Assembly: GCF_004379255.2 (NCBI RefSeq)
Contig: NC_056040.1
Location: 7,482,257 to 7,546,256, forward strand
Reading direction: 5' to 3'
Length of the DNA stretch: 64,000 nt
Source of the DNA: Salvia splendens
Taxonomy: Eukaryota > Streptophyta > Magnoliopsida > Lamiales > Lamiaceae
Position 1 is the first letter of the stretch, and the number at the start of each line of letters is the position of its first letter. Positions 1 to 10,877 of the stretch are shown piece by piece. The notes under the pieces are model-generated. The model worked only from the letters and a program-made list of their open reading frames with translations, did not search any database and had not been told where the DNA came from. A program made the position numbers and the translations under genes.

Positions 1-623
1 CAAACCCTATCTTTGTCCCCACCTAATCCTATCATCTTCAACATCAAGTCAAGGTGAGATTAACTAGAACTTTAATTTTTTCCAACCATATATTACAAGT
101 TTACAACTAAATAAAGATGAAGATTATGTGGGTAGATAACTCATTTTGTCTCTTTGAAATAAATCTACACGTGAGACTCATCATCCCACATCAACCAGCA
201 ATCATTAGTTTTATAGGTTACCAATTTTTTCCTGAAAAAAGACTATAATTTTGAGCAAACATGTAACAATTGAAAGGTCATATTATATTTATGTAAGTGT
301 TGAGTTATTTTATAGAGTAGCCACAAGGTGTAAACAATAATAATTTGACATAATGTTTCAAGTGGCCAAAAAACAAAAAATAAGATTGAGCACTATGGAG
401 AAACCGAAAAATCTAGAAGAAAAATTAGACTACCAATTTTTATTGTTTTTTTGGTTGGTATTTGTTTAGGGACCTAGAAATGGAATGTTATCTATATTCA
501 CTACCAAGTTCCACGTGTGCAATGATGGGATGCATTGTCATCATGCAAGCTTAATTCATGTTAGTAATTTTCACCTCTTTTTCTCACATCTAATAAATTG
601 TGATTGGACCAAAATTAAATTAT
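1..623. other. Intergenic, no gene seen
   Basis: AT-rich sequence with no ORF of coding character and no recognised repeat. It precedes the SINE. Confidence 0.6.
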
Positions 624-634
624 TAGTATGATTT

Positions 635-809
635 TTTTTGGTTTGATCACATGTGTATCGAATCCGGCTTTGACGAAATCCAACTAATCCTACTCGACCG
701 AGTTTGCGGATTAAGACCGAAAGTTTCTCAACAGGTGGCGAGGTTTGAACTCGTGACCTCAAGGTCACCACAACTCCTTGCTGCCAACTGCGCTACGACC
801 CATTGGTGC
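635..809 (-). mobile_element. tRNA-derived SINE
   Basis: On the minus strand the element starts with a tRNA-like head. It has an RNA polymerase III box A (TAGCGCAGTTGG, just inside the start) and a box B (GAGTTCAAACC) about 40 bases further on. A tRNA-unrelated body follows and ends in a short A tail (seen as a T run at 632-639 on the plus strand). It is flanked by an 11-bp direct repeat, tagtatgattt, at 624-634 and 810-820, as expected for target-primed insertion. The short ORF in this stretch is not a gene. What I see: boxes, tail and TSD. Family name not recognised. Confidence 0.85.
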
Positions 810-820
810 TAGTATGATTT

Positions 821-3299
821 ATTATATAACAAGTGGGTGTGTGGGTGTTTTGTGCATCTATTTTTAGAGTGGTTAATATTTGAATGTTAATTTTTTTTTA
901 CTGAGGAAACTGAATTAGAATGATGGGATAGTGAGTATATAGAAGTCAGCTTCATATTGCCTCATATATGTGCATGGCAAATTGGCAACCATAACACGTC
1001 TAACCTTATTTGATGTTCCTTTGAATGGTCAATATCTTATGAGAATCTTTTTGCTGTCAATATTAAAAATTTCACCAAATCCAATCCTAGGGTTGACATC
1101 AACTGCAGATAGCTAGCCCTCTCACTGTGTGTACAAATTTATATCAAATGAACCATGCCCATTATTTGTTTAATTTCATCCTATATCTTTTCAATATTTT
1201 AATAATAACAAAGTGTGTGGTTTAAATTTGTTTCTCGAAATCCACAAGGAGAAAAGAAAGGTTAACTAATTTGAGATTAATTTATAGTACAAGAAATATT
1301 ATGCACCATGTCTTATTTAAACGCTATTTATAAGCATTAGCTCTCGTTTAATTCACATTAGAGTATTATTTATATCTAGTATTTTAAATATTTAATTAAA
1401 TTTGATTCTAAGGTACTCACACCATTAATGTATACATGAGAGGTTCAAATGACTATCAGACTATGCATCCCTTCTTTTCATGATATATAACCATTTTTAG
1501 CCATTAAATTGTGAATAAAAAGGATATATATCTTCCTTAGATGAATGCAATTTTAGATTCGAATCATGAAAATTGAAAGGGGGATAGAAATTTTATTTTT
1601 ATAAATGTAGTTAATTATCTCTACAAATGCAATTATTTTATGTGATAAATGCAAATACTCTCACATTCTCCCAATAACAAAATTTGCAGTATGGCAATCC
1701 CTATACATATAAATAGAGCCTATGCCACTTGCCACCGGATTAATTCAGCGAATTATTCTTTTTATTTGATAATTGTAATTATCATTAAAACGTATAAATA
1801 TTTTGAAATTTTAAATATCACGTCCAAACATCATGCGTGTGTGCGTGCTAGTTAATTTAATTAATTTAGAAATTAAAAGTGTCATTTCTAATCCAAAATG
1901 TAAACATTAATTTATTGATCAAAGTAAGGAAACAAAAATTACATCAGCTTCAACGTGGTCAAGCCCTCATCCCCCCACCCAGTATTAAATATCAAATTGT
2001 GCTGATTAAATTAATAAAAAATGGCGATTGTACGTGTAAAAATTGTTCATTATACAAAAAATTGACATATTATTTAATTCAGAAAGAATTATAGAACGAC
2101 GACCATACATATGAATTATTGAACCCTAGCTCCAAAATTGTTAGCTCTGCTACAATTTGAATGCGACCAAATTGAGAAACCTGGCACAATAACAGTTCGA
2201 TAGAGGAAAGACATGAATAAATTCAGAACCATTTATTTATACACGAGACAATCAATTTAATTAGTCGAGGAAAAATGATAACTGATAGACCAATGAGAAA
2301 TTGAATTTATTTTCCAACAACTACACAGATTCACAGTCCCATATTGTGTCTTTTCATACAATAATTTGAAGTACTATAATTAATCAGCATGATTGTGGAA
2401 TAAATACTAACTGACGTATCCACAATTAGTTATAACTTAAGTGACTCAATTGTGTAATCAACTAATTAATCCTTCTAATTCAATAAAGAGTAGTGCTAAA
2501 TGGCCATATTATAGCCAGCCACACAAGGTTATAACAGTAAATTATAGTATTAGTTATATATTAAAATATAAATTGTAGTTAGTGGATAACTTAAAATGAA
2601 TCATTGACCCTCCACTATACTTTCGGTTATATTAGAATCTCCCCTTTAAGTTTTGAAAATTTAAATTAACGTTATGCATTAATTACACATTATAGAGTTT
2701 CAAAGTTAAAAATCAATACAAAATCTTTTACATTCAAGACGATAATATTTATTGACATTAAAATTTTACAAAACAAATTACATTACAGTAGCTATTAGTG
2801 TACTTCATTTCCTAAAATATAATCATCATTTAATACAAGAGGTGGCGTATACTTCTTTTTCATTGGCATATTTCATTTTATTACTACTATTATATATATC
2901 TATATTCATAGAGATTCAATCATATTAAAAAAATCAACTTAATCAATATTAATGATATTAGAATTTCTTTTAATAATTCATTAACTGTTCTATTTATCTT
3001 GTGATAGTATATCTTAATCAAATAAAATAATTATTTAATCAAATACTAATGTCAATAAAACTTCTTTTACCAATCAAATAATTGAATGAAAATAATTCAT
3101 TACTTTATATATCTATGTTTTGATAGTATTAAATTTGACCACAATAAAGGATATAGAAGTAAAATCAATTCCTAACTAAACCGGATATTCTAAGTAAACT
3201 GGTTTTTTTGCTATTAAACCAGTTTATGGTTGTCCATAATGTGGCCACGTAGCATTTCCCTTCAATAAATAAAACGGAGCGTTTGCAAATTAACATTTT
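821..3299. other. Intergenic, no gene seen
   Basis: About 2.5 kb of AT-rich DNA. Short ORFs at 1649-1855 and 1879-2094 have no recognisable composition or homology and look random. No convincing RNA gene, MITE or promoter could be supported. Confidence 0.55.
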
Positions 3300-3329
3300 G
3301 TTAGATTTATGTATAGGTTTACGTAACTC

Positions 3330-3790
3330 TCATCAAAATCATCTCAAAACTTTAAATTTACGTAACTCTCTGGATTTAAATTATTTTTTCGTAAAAAATA
3401 TATCAAATTAAAGATAATTTTATAAGGATTCCAACGAGATCTCAATTGCATATGTTCCGACGATGTTCGGATGATGAAATTTGATATATTAGATTTTAAT
3501 TTTCGCACATATTGATAAACAGATTTTATCAACAAATGCAAAAAAAATCTCAATATAGTGTATGCAAAATTTTAATATAAATAGGTAAAATATCAATAAA
3601 ACTGTGTTGATATTCTCATGTCATATTGTTGATATTTGTAATACACTATGTTGATATAAATAAAACCCACGAAAATTATCATATGATAACATATTACCCA
3701 TTTGTTGATATTTTGTCTACTATTTATTGAAATTTGCGAGCTTTAATTTCATCCACTCATTTCAAAATTCAATGGTGTAAATTTAGTCTT
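3330..3790. repeat. Diverged copy of a dispersed repeat (TGTTGATAT-rich)
   Basis: A segment around 3400-3460 (ending in ggattccaacgagatctc and cattgcatatgtt) recurs almost unchanged near 16680. In both places it is followed by several TGTTGATAT or TGTTGACAT words. It is therefore probably a degraded member of the same family as the MITE at 16410-17040. Ends could not be defined here. Confidence 0.5.
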
Positions 3791-3799
3791 AATTTTAGA

Positions 3800-4459
3800 T
3801 TATGGTATTATAAGTATTAGAAGATTTGAAAAGAAGATTTGTTTTTGTGCACTTTCAAATTTGAAAAGAGTCAAGAGAATTATGTGTCAAATCACGACTT
3901 TTACAACTTATTGCTCGTTGTGTAATTGACTAAAAGGAGAAAGAAGAACAAACGAAAGCGCAGATGGTTTCCTTTTGTGGGCACAACAAAAAATATTTCT
4001 TTATTTGACAAAATTTAATTTAATTAATTACTTTTAATTTGAATGAATTAAAATCATGTCAGTCGACCACATATAGTGATGCTTTAAGTACAAGACTTGA
4101 AAGTGGAGCTGTCTAGTAATTTCGAGATCAATTATAACTAGTAAATATAGTTTATTTTATAAGCTAACTAGGACAAACACCAAAATCCCAACAACAAAGA
4201 CATAAATAGACTAGAGTATATTGAAAACATATGAAAGCTCAAAGAAAACCAGACTCTACCAACAACTACGAGAAAAAAGAAAAACCACATGGACAAGCAA
4301 GATCTGCCAAAGTAGCGGTTTCTTTGGGTGGCTTATACTGTTGGAATGCTACTTTCTTTCGATTTTCTAATCACACCTATAAAAATTAAGGCAATCCAAA
4401 ATTTTCTTGTCCAATCTTCGGAATTGGAATCCCAACCAATGATGTAGGCAATACCATCA
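3800..4459. other. Intergenic, no gene seen
   Basis: AT-rich. On the minus strand around 4385-4455 there is a short stretch that could be coding-like, but it is too short to identify and it runs into the GC-rich end of the neighbouring transposon. Confidence 0.45.
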
Positions 4460-5711
4460 TTGTCGTGCTGCTCAGCGGTGGCGTCCGTCGCCACCGCCGT
4501 CCGCGCCGCTGGCACGGACGCCATCTGCCGCCGCTGGCACGGCGCTGCTCGATGTATCGAGCACGTCCGTGCCAGCGGACGCACACGTGGCGGCACGGGA
4601 TTGGGCAACCCGTTGCATTCAAACTTTTTTTTAAAAAAAAATCGGTATTTAATTATAAATAATGCTAAAAAATAAAAAAAAATATTTTCCAAATCCCAAA
4701 AATATGGCCGTTTTTTCCCGTTTTTTCTGAATTTTTTTTATTTTTTTTAATTTTTTTTCCCAAAATCATCTATAAATACACACATTCATCACTCATTTAT
4801 CACATCAATTCATCTCTCATTCATCTCTCATTCATAATTCTTATACAAACTATCAACACATTCAACCTTCACTCAAAACATCAAATGGATTTCACTTATC
4901 TCATGGCGGAAGCGGAGCGCGAAGAACAAGAATACTACGAACAACATCGTGTCGCTTACGAAGCATATGTCGCGGCGAATACCCCCGCTCATCCTCCTCA
5001 ACGCACTAGATCAAATCGCCGCTACATCCATCGTGACCGGGAGGGAGCCCACGAAAGGCTCGTTGCCGACTATCGCCTATGGATTTGGCATGCATATTTC
5101 GGTGTTGCCGGATCCAACAACGACTTGAACGTGGTACGTGAATAATATCGCCGACATCATGTTCACGTGTATTATATTACACAACATGATTATAGCCGAC
5201 GAAGGGCCGAGGGCGGCTAGCTTCTACGACGAGGACGAAGCCGGAAGCTCAACAACGAGGTCTCCCCCACGCCGAGGCGAGCATACGACGGTTGGCCAGA
5301 GGATCGAGACAAGACACACAATGCGCGATACTCGAATCCACAATCAACTACAAGAAGACCTAATCAACCACATGTGGGCGAAATTCGGCAACGAGTAGTG
5401 GTTTTTTTAATTTTTAGGATTTTAATTATGTAATTTTTAATTTTTAGGATTTTAATTATGTAATTTTTCATTTTTAGGATTTTAATTATGTAATGTTTAA
5501 TTTTATTTGTCATTTGTAATATTTATTGTGGTTTTTAAATGAATTTTAATATTATGGAAATGTTATTGTTTAATTGAATTTTAAATTAATTGTGCTCGTC
5601 CTTGCGGAAGAGCACAGTTGTGGGTGTTGTGCTCTTGCCAGAGAGCAGGCATGAATAGTACCGCCCGGGCCCACAACCGTGCCGCTGGCAAGAGCACGGT
5701 TGTGGATGCTC
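4460..5711 (+). mobile_element. PIF/Harbinger element PH1, internally deleted
   Basis: A non-autonomous copy of the family that includes PH5, PH6 and PH7. The right end is a clear TIR (ending in ggttgtggatgctc) followed by TTA, the usual 3-bp target. The left end is recognisable by its GC-rich subterminal block (4465-4620), which closely matches the promoter-side end of PH7, but the outermost bases are diverged and no left TTA is visible, so the left border is approximate. Inside is a transposase relic from 4885 with two internal deletions. The TTA at 5712-5714 is shared with the adjacent element PH2. Confidence 0.85.
4885..5398 (+). pseudogene. Deleted PIF/Harbinger transposase (PH1)
   Basis: Two overlapping reading frames (4885-5145 and 5138-5398) are pieces of one transposase. 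The first has the N-terminus (MDFTYLMAEAER...), then jumps from the LVADY near residue 60 straight to the ADYRLWIWHAYFG block with the second catalytic Asp region. A second deletion then joins NNDLNV to the C-terminal NIADIM...CIILHNMII block in another frame. The block with the first catalytic Asp (GSIDCMHW) and the catalytic Glu block (RKDVERAFG) are both missing, so the protein cannot be active. An intact-length relative is PH5 on the opposite strand. The first junction falls where the same short word (gtygccgacta) occurs twice in the parent gene. Confidence 0.9.
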
Positions 5712-5714
5712 TTA

Positions 5715-7717
5715 GGGTGTCCACAATGGTGGCCCTTGAAGGCCACCAAATGTGGCCCGGCCACCATTCGTGGCTCTCATGTGGCCCTCCGCAATGGTAA
5801 AGTAACAAAATTAACAAAATTAACAAGGGCCACCAAATGTGGCCCTCTATAAAAAAAATTTAATTTGTTTTCTTTTTTAATGTTATTTTTAATTTAACTA
5901 TATTAAATTTTATTAGACTTTAAATTTATGATATTTATAAATTTAATTAAAATAAAATAATTTGGATTGTAAATAAAAAAATTCACAACCTAAAACCAAA
6001 ATGTAACAAGAACTCCGTTGTATTATATTAAAATAGAAAAATTATACAACGAAAGTTTTCTAATTTAAAAACAACAACCCGAAAACCCATATCACTCTGC
6101 GGCGCCCCTTCTACGGTTCCAGACCTCTTCAACCATATCAGCCTGCAGTGATGTATGCGATATTTGGCTCCGCATATCGGTGTACCGCTGGATCAAGTAT
6201 TCATTACTACGTGGTACACCCATCTGCAGGGCTCCATTGCAATACCCGAGCTCGAACTAGCACCATCTTCCGGTGTCCATCGCTCTGCAGCAACTCCTTC
6301 GTCATCTATTATCATATTGTGCAATATGATACATGCAGTCATGATGTCTGCGACATCATTTTCGTGCCATTGTTGAGCCGGGCACCGTATAATGGCCCAT
6401 CGCGCTTGGAGTACACCAAAAGCTCGCTCAACATCCTTCCTAGCACCCTCTTGTTTTTTCGCGAAGTAGGTTTGCTTCGGCCCAACGGGTTGTCGGATCG
6501 TCTTCACAAACACGGGCCAGCGAGGGTATATCCCATCGGCCAAATAGTACCCCATGTTGTACTGAGTGCCGTTGGCCATGAATCTAACTTGCGGACCCTC
6601 ACCCCGGCTCTCATCATTGAACAGGTGTGACGATCGTAGAACGTTGATGTCGTTGTTCGATCCAGCGACCCCAAAATACGCATGCCAGATTCGCAAGCGG
6701 TAATCAGCAATGGCTTCCAGAATCATCGTGGGATGTCTGCCTTTGAAACCAGAAGTGAACTGTCTCTTCCAAGCCACCGGACAGTTCCTCCACTCCCAGT
6801 GCATGCAATCGATGCTCCCCAACATCCCTGGAAAATGATGTGCAGTCCCGTGCATATCAATCAATCTCTGGCAATCATCGGCCGATGGCTTCCGTAGATA
6901 CTCCCCTTTGAAGATATCCTTAATGCCCCTGCAAAACTGCCTCAACGTCTGTAGGGCAGTCGTTTCGCCCATCTGTAGGTATTCGTCGAACATGTCAGCG
7001 GGCTCGGCACAGGCAAGCTGCCTAATTGCCATCGTACATTTCTGGTATGTCGACAAGCCGAGTCGACCGGTGGCATCATATCGCAAGTTGAAGCACTTGA
7101 ACCGCTGCGCCAAACACGGCGCTATATGGATGAAGAGATTTTGCGACATTCTGAATCGCCTACGGAAAACCTCTGGCGGATAACGGGCGTTCTCGTTGAA
7201 GTAGTCTTCCATCAACCGGCGGTCAGCCCCGGCATGATCGCGGTCGAAATACCGCCGATGATAGAATGGCCGAGGGACTGCCACCGCCGCCGCCGCCGCA
7301 TCTTCCGCCTCGTCGGCTTCATGTTGCACCGCTGCAACAAGGTTTTGGAACTCCAGATCTACCGTTTGTTGGAATTGTTCATCGTCTGAATCCATAGTTG
7401 CAAGGTTGAATCGAAATTAGAAGGAAATATTGGAAAGATTGGAGGAAAATGGAAGTAAAATGGAGCTGGAAAAATGGAATGGAAGTGTAGTATTTTATAA
7501 ATAATTTTCAAAATTAAAAAAATTAATTAAATTCCGCGGCCCAGCCGCGAATGGCGGCCCGCTGCAGTGGAGGGCCGCGGCTCACACGGCTCAGCCGCGT
7601 GAAGGTCGCGGCCGCGGCTCGCCCTCGGCTCTCGGCCCTGCGCCCCGCCTCTCGGCTCTCTACAATGGGGGGCCGCGCACCGAGCCGCGGGCCGCTGCTC
7701 CCCCATTGTGGACACTC
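5715..7717 (-). mobile_element. PIF/Harbinger element PH2, full length
   Basis: 2,003 bp with matching TIRs (gggtgtccacaatgg at the left, ccattgtggacactc at the right) and a TTA target duplication at 5712-5714 and 7718-7720. It carries one gene, a DDE transposase on the minus strand, and no Myb-like ORF1. The right subterminal region (7535-7710) is extremely GC-rich compared with the surrounding DNA. It abuts PH1 with no bases between, sharing one TTA. Confidence 0.93.
6193..7395 (-). CDS. PIF/Harbinger transposase (PH2), C-terminal frameshift
   Basis: A 400-residue DDE nuclease of the Harbinger type, which would cut and rejoin element ends at TTA/TAA targets in the nucleus. The catalytic blocks are present: Asp in GSIDCMHW (near residue 195), Asp in the ADYRLRIWHAYFG...SNNDINV region, and Glu in RKDVERAFG. 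The start ATG lies just inside the promoter-side TIR region and the protein has the family's usual length. The last ~17 residues (MEPCRWVYHVV...) look out of frame. In the adjacent frame the sequence continues as a normal tail (SNEYLIQRYTDM, then MVEEVWNRRR) to a stop near 6097. I therefore infer a one-base frameshift near 6240 that replaces only the C-terminal tail. All catalytic residues precede it, so activity cannot be excluded. Confidence 0.9.
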   Translation of the reverse strand: MDSDDEQFQQTVDLEFQNLVAAVQHEADEAEDAAAAAVAVPRPFYHRRYFDRDHAGADRRLMEDYFNENARYPPEVFRRRFRMSQNLFIHIAPCLAQRFKCFNLRYDATGRLGLSTYQKCTMAIRQLACAEPADMFDEYLQMGETTALQTLRQFCRGIKDIFKGEYLRKPSADDCQRLIDMHGTAHHFPGMLGSIDCMHWEWRNCPVAWKRQFTSGFKGRHPTMILEAIADYRLRIWHAYFGVAGSNNDINVLRSSHLFNDESRGEGPQVRFMANGTQYNMGYYLADGIYPRWPVFVKTIRQPVGPKQTYFAKKQEGARKDVERAFGVLQARWAIIRCPAQQWHENDVADIMTACIILHNMIIDDEGVAAERWTPEDGASSSSGIAMEPCRWVYHVVMNT

Positions 7718-7720
7718 TTA

Positions 7721-8237
7721 TTCACAACACAACACAACCAAAATTTTCTCAATATAGCTAAAAATAATATAGATTCTTGTTCATATACATTTACTGAAAT
7801 ATTGATACTCATGCTATAATTAAGCTAGAGAATGAGACTGAATTCGACCACATTATATTCATGTAAGGACTTTCAAATCTTTCTTCATTCTATTTTTCCG
7901 TCGATGACTAAAAAAGTTAATATAAACGAATTTTACGGAAAACAATATTGGTGGATTAACAAAATTATTGAGTAATTAAAACAAAAAAAATTAAAACATT
8001 CAATGTTATGTTTTTTATTTCTTTTTTACAGGTACTAATGTAAATATCCCAAGGTAATCATAAATATCAAGTGTAATACGATGATGTTGTAATACGATGG
8101 TGTAAAGATAGTAGCTAGACTCATAGTCTATAAAGGCTACAATAAACAGGCAAAACTGAGTTAAAGCATGAACTTGGATAGCGACATATATATGATCACG
8201 TAAAACAAGGTTTTATGATCATATTCTTGTCTAATTA
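7721..8237. other. Intergenic, no gene seen
   Basis: AT-rich spacer between PH2 and PH3 with no ORF or repeat I can support. Confidence 0.6.
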
Positions 8238-8240
8238 TTA

Positions 8241-9455
8241 GGCCATCCTATACCGTTCCTATACCGTTCCTATACCGTTCCTTAAACCACTATTTGAGGG
8301 TCCCACTGTACTTTTTTACTCCATTCCTTAACTAAGGAACGGAACCTGCAACCCTCCGTTCCTTAACCGTTCCTTAAATTACTATTCATTCAATTTCATT
8401 TTTTTTAATTTCCAACCCAATTCAATTTAAATAAACACACTTTATTAAAAAACACACAACATTAAAAAAAAAAATTAAACTTTTAGAAAAATAAAAAGCA
8501 CACAATTAAAATCCTAAAAAAATAAAAAGCACACAATTAAAATCCTAAAAAAATAAAAGTACACAATTTTAATAATTTCATCCGCCAAAATTTGCCCAAA
8601 TGTGCTCAATTAGATCCTGTTGGAGTTGGGTGTGGGCACTAGAGTCGCGTGTCCTTGCACGAATAGATAACCGTTCTTGTATAGACGGATGCGCTCCACT
8701 TCGAGGCGGACTACTTGCGGTTGAGCTTCCGGGGGATTCGTCGTCGAACCAATTTCCCGCCTCGGGTCCTTCGTCTTGGACAATCATGTTGTGCAAGATT
8801 ATGCACGTATACATGATGCCGACCATGTTTTCCATGAACCACGTACGAGACGGGGCTTTGATGATGTTGAAGCGCGCTTGGAGAACCCGAACGCCCTCTC
8901 CACATCCTTGCGAGCAGCCTCCTGCTTCTGTTGCAATATTTGACGCATTTGTTCAAAAGGATCCATTAGTTTGATTAAATTTGGGAGAAGGAAAGCAGAG
9001 TTGATTTGAGATAAAAATTGGGGTGGAAATAGAGAGGAATAGATGTGTGTTTGTGATTGAAATGAGTATGAAATAGGAGTATTTATAGAGTAAATAAATA
9101 AATAAAAAATAAAAAAATACAAAACGGATATAAAAAAACGGTCACATTACCGTTGCAATTTTTTTTTTTTATTAAATTCGAATTTTTTTTAAAAAAATTG
9201 AATTATTGCGTCACCGGGACGAAGCCCACTCGCGGGGCAGCGAGTGGGCTTCACGCGTCGAATGGGAGGCCGCCACGTCGCCTCGGCGCGTGGCGGAACG
9301 TTTCGTTCCGCGTTCCTCCGGAACGGAACGCGGCACGGTATGGGAACGACATGGGAACGGAATGGCGACGGAACGAGGCCTGCAACGCGTGCCGCCGCGG
9401 AACCGTTCCGCCGGAACGGCATAGGAACCGCAATGGCACAGCGTTGCGGGTACCC
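8241..9455 (-). mobile_element. PIF/Harbinger element PH3, deletion derivative of the PH4 family
   Basis: 1,215 bp flanked by TTA at 8238-8240 and 9456-9458. Both ends match those of PH4: the left end starts ggccatcc and then repeats tataccgttcc three times, as in the inverted right end of PH4. It carries a transposase relic on the minus strand with a large internal deletion. It lies in inverted orientation to PH4 about 0.93 kb away, so 8241-12452 forms a long inverted repeat. Confidence 0.92.
8578..8966 (-). pseudogene. Deleted, frameshifted Harbinger transposase (PH3)
   Basis: The relic begins at 8966 with MDPFEQMRQILQQ, the N-terminus of the PH4 protein, and then jumps directly to KQEAARKDVERAFG, the catalytic Glu block near the C-terminus. 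Roughly 280 residues are missing, including both catalytic Asp blocks. Just after RAFG there is also a frameshift: a run of four G in PH4 is three here. The real C-terminus (MENMVGIMYTCIILHNM to HIWANFGG) continues in another frame, ending at 8578. The product would be inactive. The element could still move if a PH4-type transposase acted on its intact ends. Confidence 0.9.
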
Positions 9456-9458
9456 TTA

Positions 9459-10382
9459 TGTTCTCTGGAATTTGTAGTGTTCTCATATGGAATTTACATA
9501 AGACTGAAACTAGGGTTTTAGCCCTTCCAAATAGATTTTGCATCCTCAAATTTTGTCCACTAAATATTCAAAGCAAATTATAATGAGATCGAAATTAATA
9601 TCAATAGATATAAGGTCTTTTTTGCATACTTTACCGAACATATTTAGATTAAATTTGAAATATCAAAATGAAATGATATTGGGATCATTAAACAATTGGG
9701 GAATGTGAAAATTAAAATTTATATAAAACAAAAGAAAAAAAAGAAAAAGACATTCCATTATAGAAGTAGGTGTGACAAGAGAGGGGGACAAGGGCATCTC
9801 AGTCCCAACATGAAAGTCATAGACACATCAACATTGGGATTCTTAAATGCAAAAATATTTCCTATTTAATAATTTTGCTAGCTTACTGTTCATTAATTAA
9901 TTTTAATTGTGAAAATAGTTTACCGTTTTGAGAATTTCAGTTTTATAACAAACTTTTATAATGAATATAGTATGCGAAATTTATTCAATTATATATACTG
10001 ATTCTCTCTTTTATAAGGATATGTATATATTTTTTGATTAAGTTATGTAGTATATATTATATATGTTCTATTTTGGATCGTCTGTTAAATTAGTCTCTAT
10101 TTATTTTTTTGTAAGTTTTTCTTTCTACTGGAGTGAGTCATATTTCCACTAACAATTATTTTTCTATTTTTCTTTAATTTTAATAATTTTATACTAAAAC
10201 TCTATTTTTCACTATTAAGATTTTTTGTCTATTTTTCTTTTATTTTAAAAATTTTATACTACTAAAACTCTATTTTACACTATTAAGATTTTTTTTTGTT
10301 GGACTGAAATAGTAACAAAACTAATGAAGGAATATTTACCATTTTTTCGGGAATGTGTTGTGAATAAAGTAGCACAACAACT
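9459..10382. other. Intergenic spacer between two inverted Harbinger elements
   Basis: AT-rich with no gene seen. It would form the loop if PH3 and PH4 paired. Confidence 0.55.
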
Positions 10383-10756
10383 TAAGAGCATCCGCAACGC
10401 GGTGCCGTCGCCGTTCCTATGCCGTTCCGGAGGAACGGTTTCGCGGCGGCACGCGTTGCAGCGTGCGTTCCGTCGCCATTCCGTGCCGCCACCGTTCCCA
10501 TGCCGTGCCGCGTTTCGTTCCTCCGGAACGCGGAACGAAACGTTCCGCCACGCGCCGAGGCGACGTGGCGGACTCCCATTCGACGCGTGAAGCCCACTCG
10601 CTGCCCCGCGAGTGGGCTTCGTCCCGATGACGCAATAATTCATTTTTTTTTAAAAAAAATTCGAATTTAATAAAAAAAAAAATTTTTTTTTTTATTAACG
10701 GTAATGAGACCGTTAATTTTATAGCCGTTTTTTTTTTTTAATTTATTTATTTACTC

Positions 10757-10764
10757 TATAAATA
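10757..10764 (+). promoter_or_regulatory. TATA box of the PH4 transposase gene
   Basis: TATAAATA, 114 bases before the ATG at 10878, in a leader that is also present (inverted) in PH3 near 9070-9090. Confidence 0.6.
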
Positions 10765-10877
10765 CTCCTATTTCATACTCATTTCAATCACAAACACACA
10801 TCTATTTCTCTCTATTTCCACCCCAATTTTCATCTCAAATCAACTCTATTTTCCTTCTCCCAAATTTAATCAAACTA

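Noticed and set aside
571..771. 66-aa ORF
   Set aside because: It is the body of a SINE, not a protein gene.
635..809. A functional tRNA gene
   Set aside because: Boxes A and B are present, but the sequence continues into a non-tRNA body with A tail and has an 11-bp TSD, so it is a SINE.
4385..4455. Short coding-like stretch (minus strand) next to PH1
   Set aside because: Too short to identify and lacks splice signals I can support.
4333..4692. Several overlapping ORFs on both strands (60-120 aa)
   Set aside because: They lie in the GC-rich terminal block of PH1; overlapping frames in GC-rich DNA are expected by chance and none has homology I recognise.
9153..9549. Six overlapping Arg-rich ORFs
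   Set aside because: Shadows of the repetitive GC-rich end of PH3; the same applies to 10275-10670 in PH4 and 49217-49517 in PH7.
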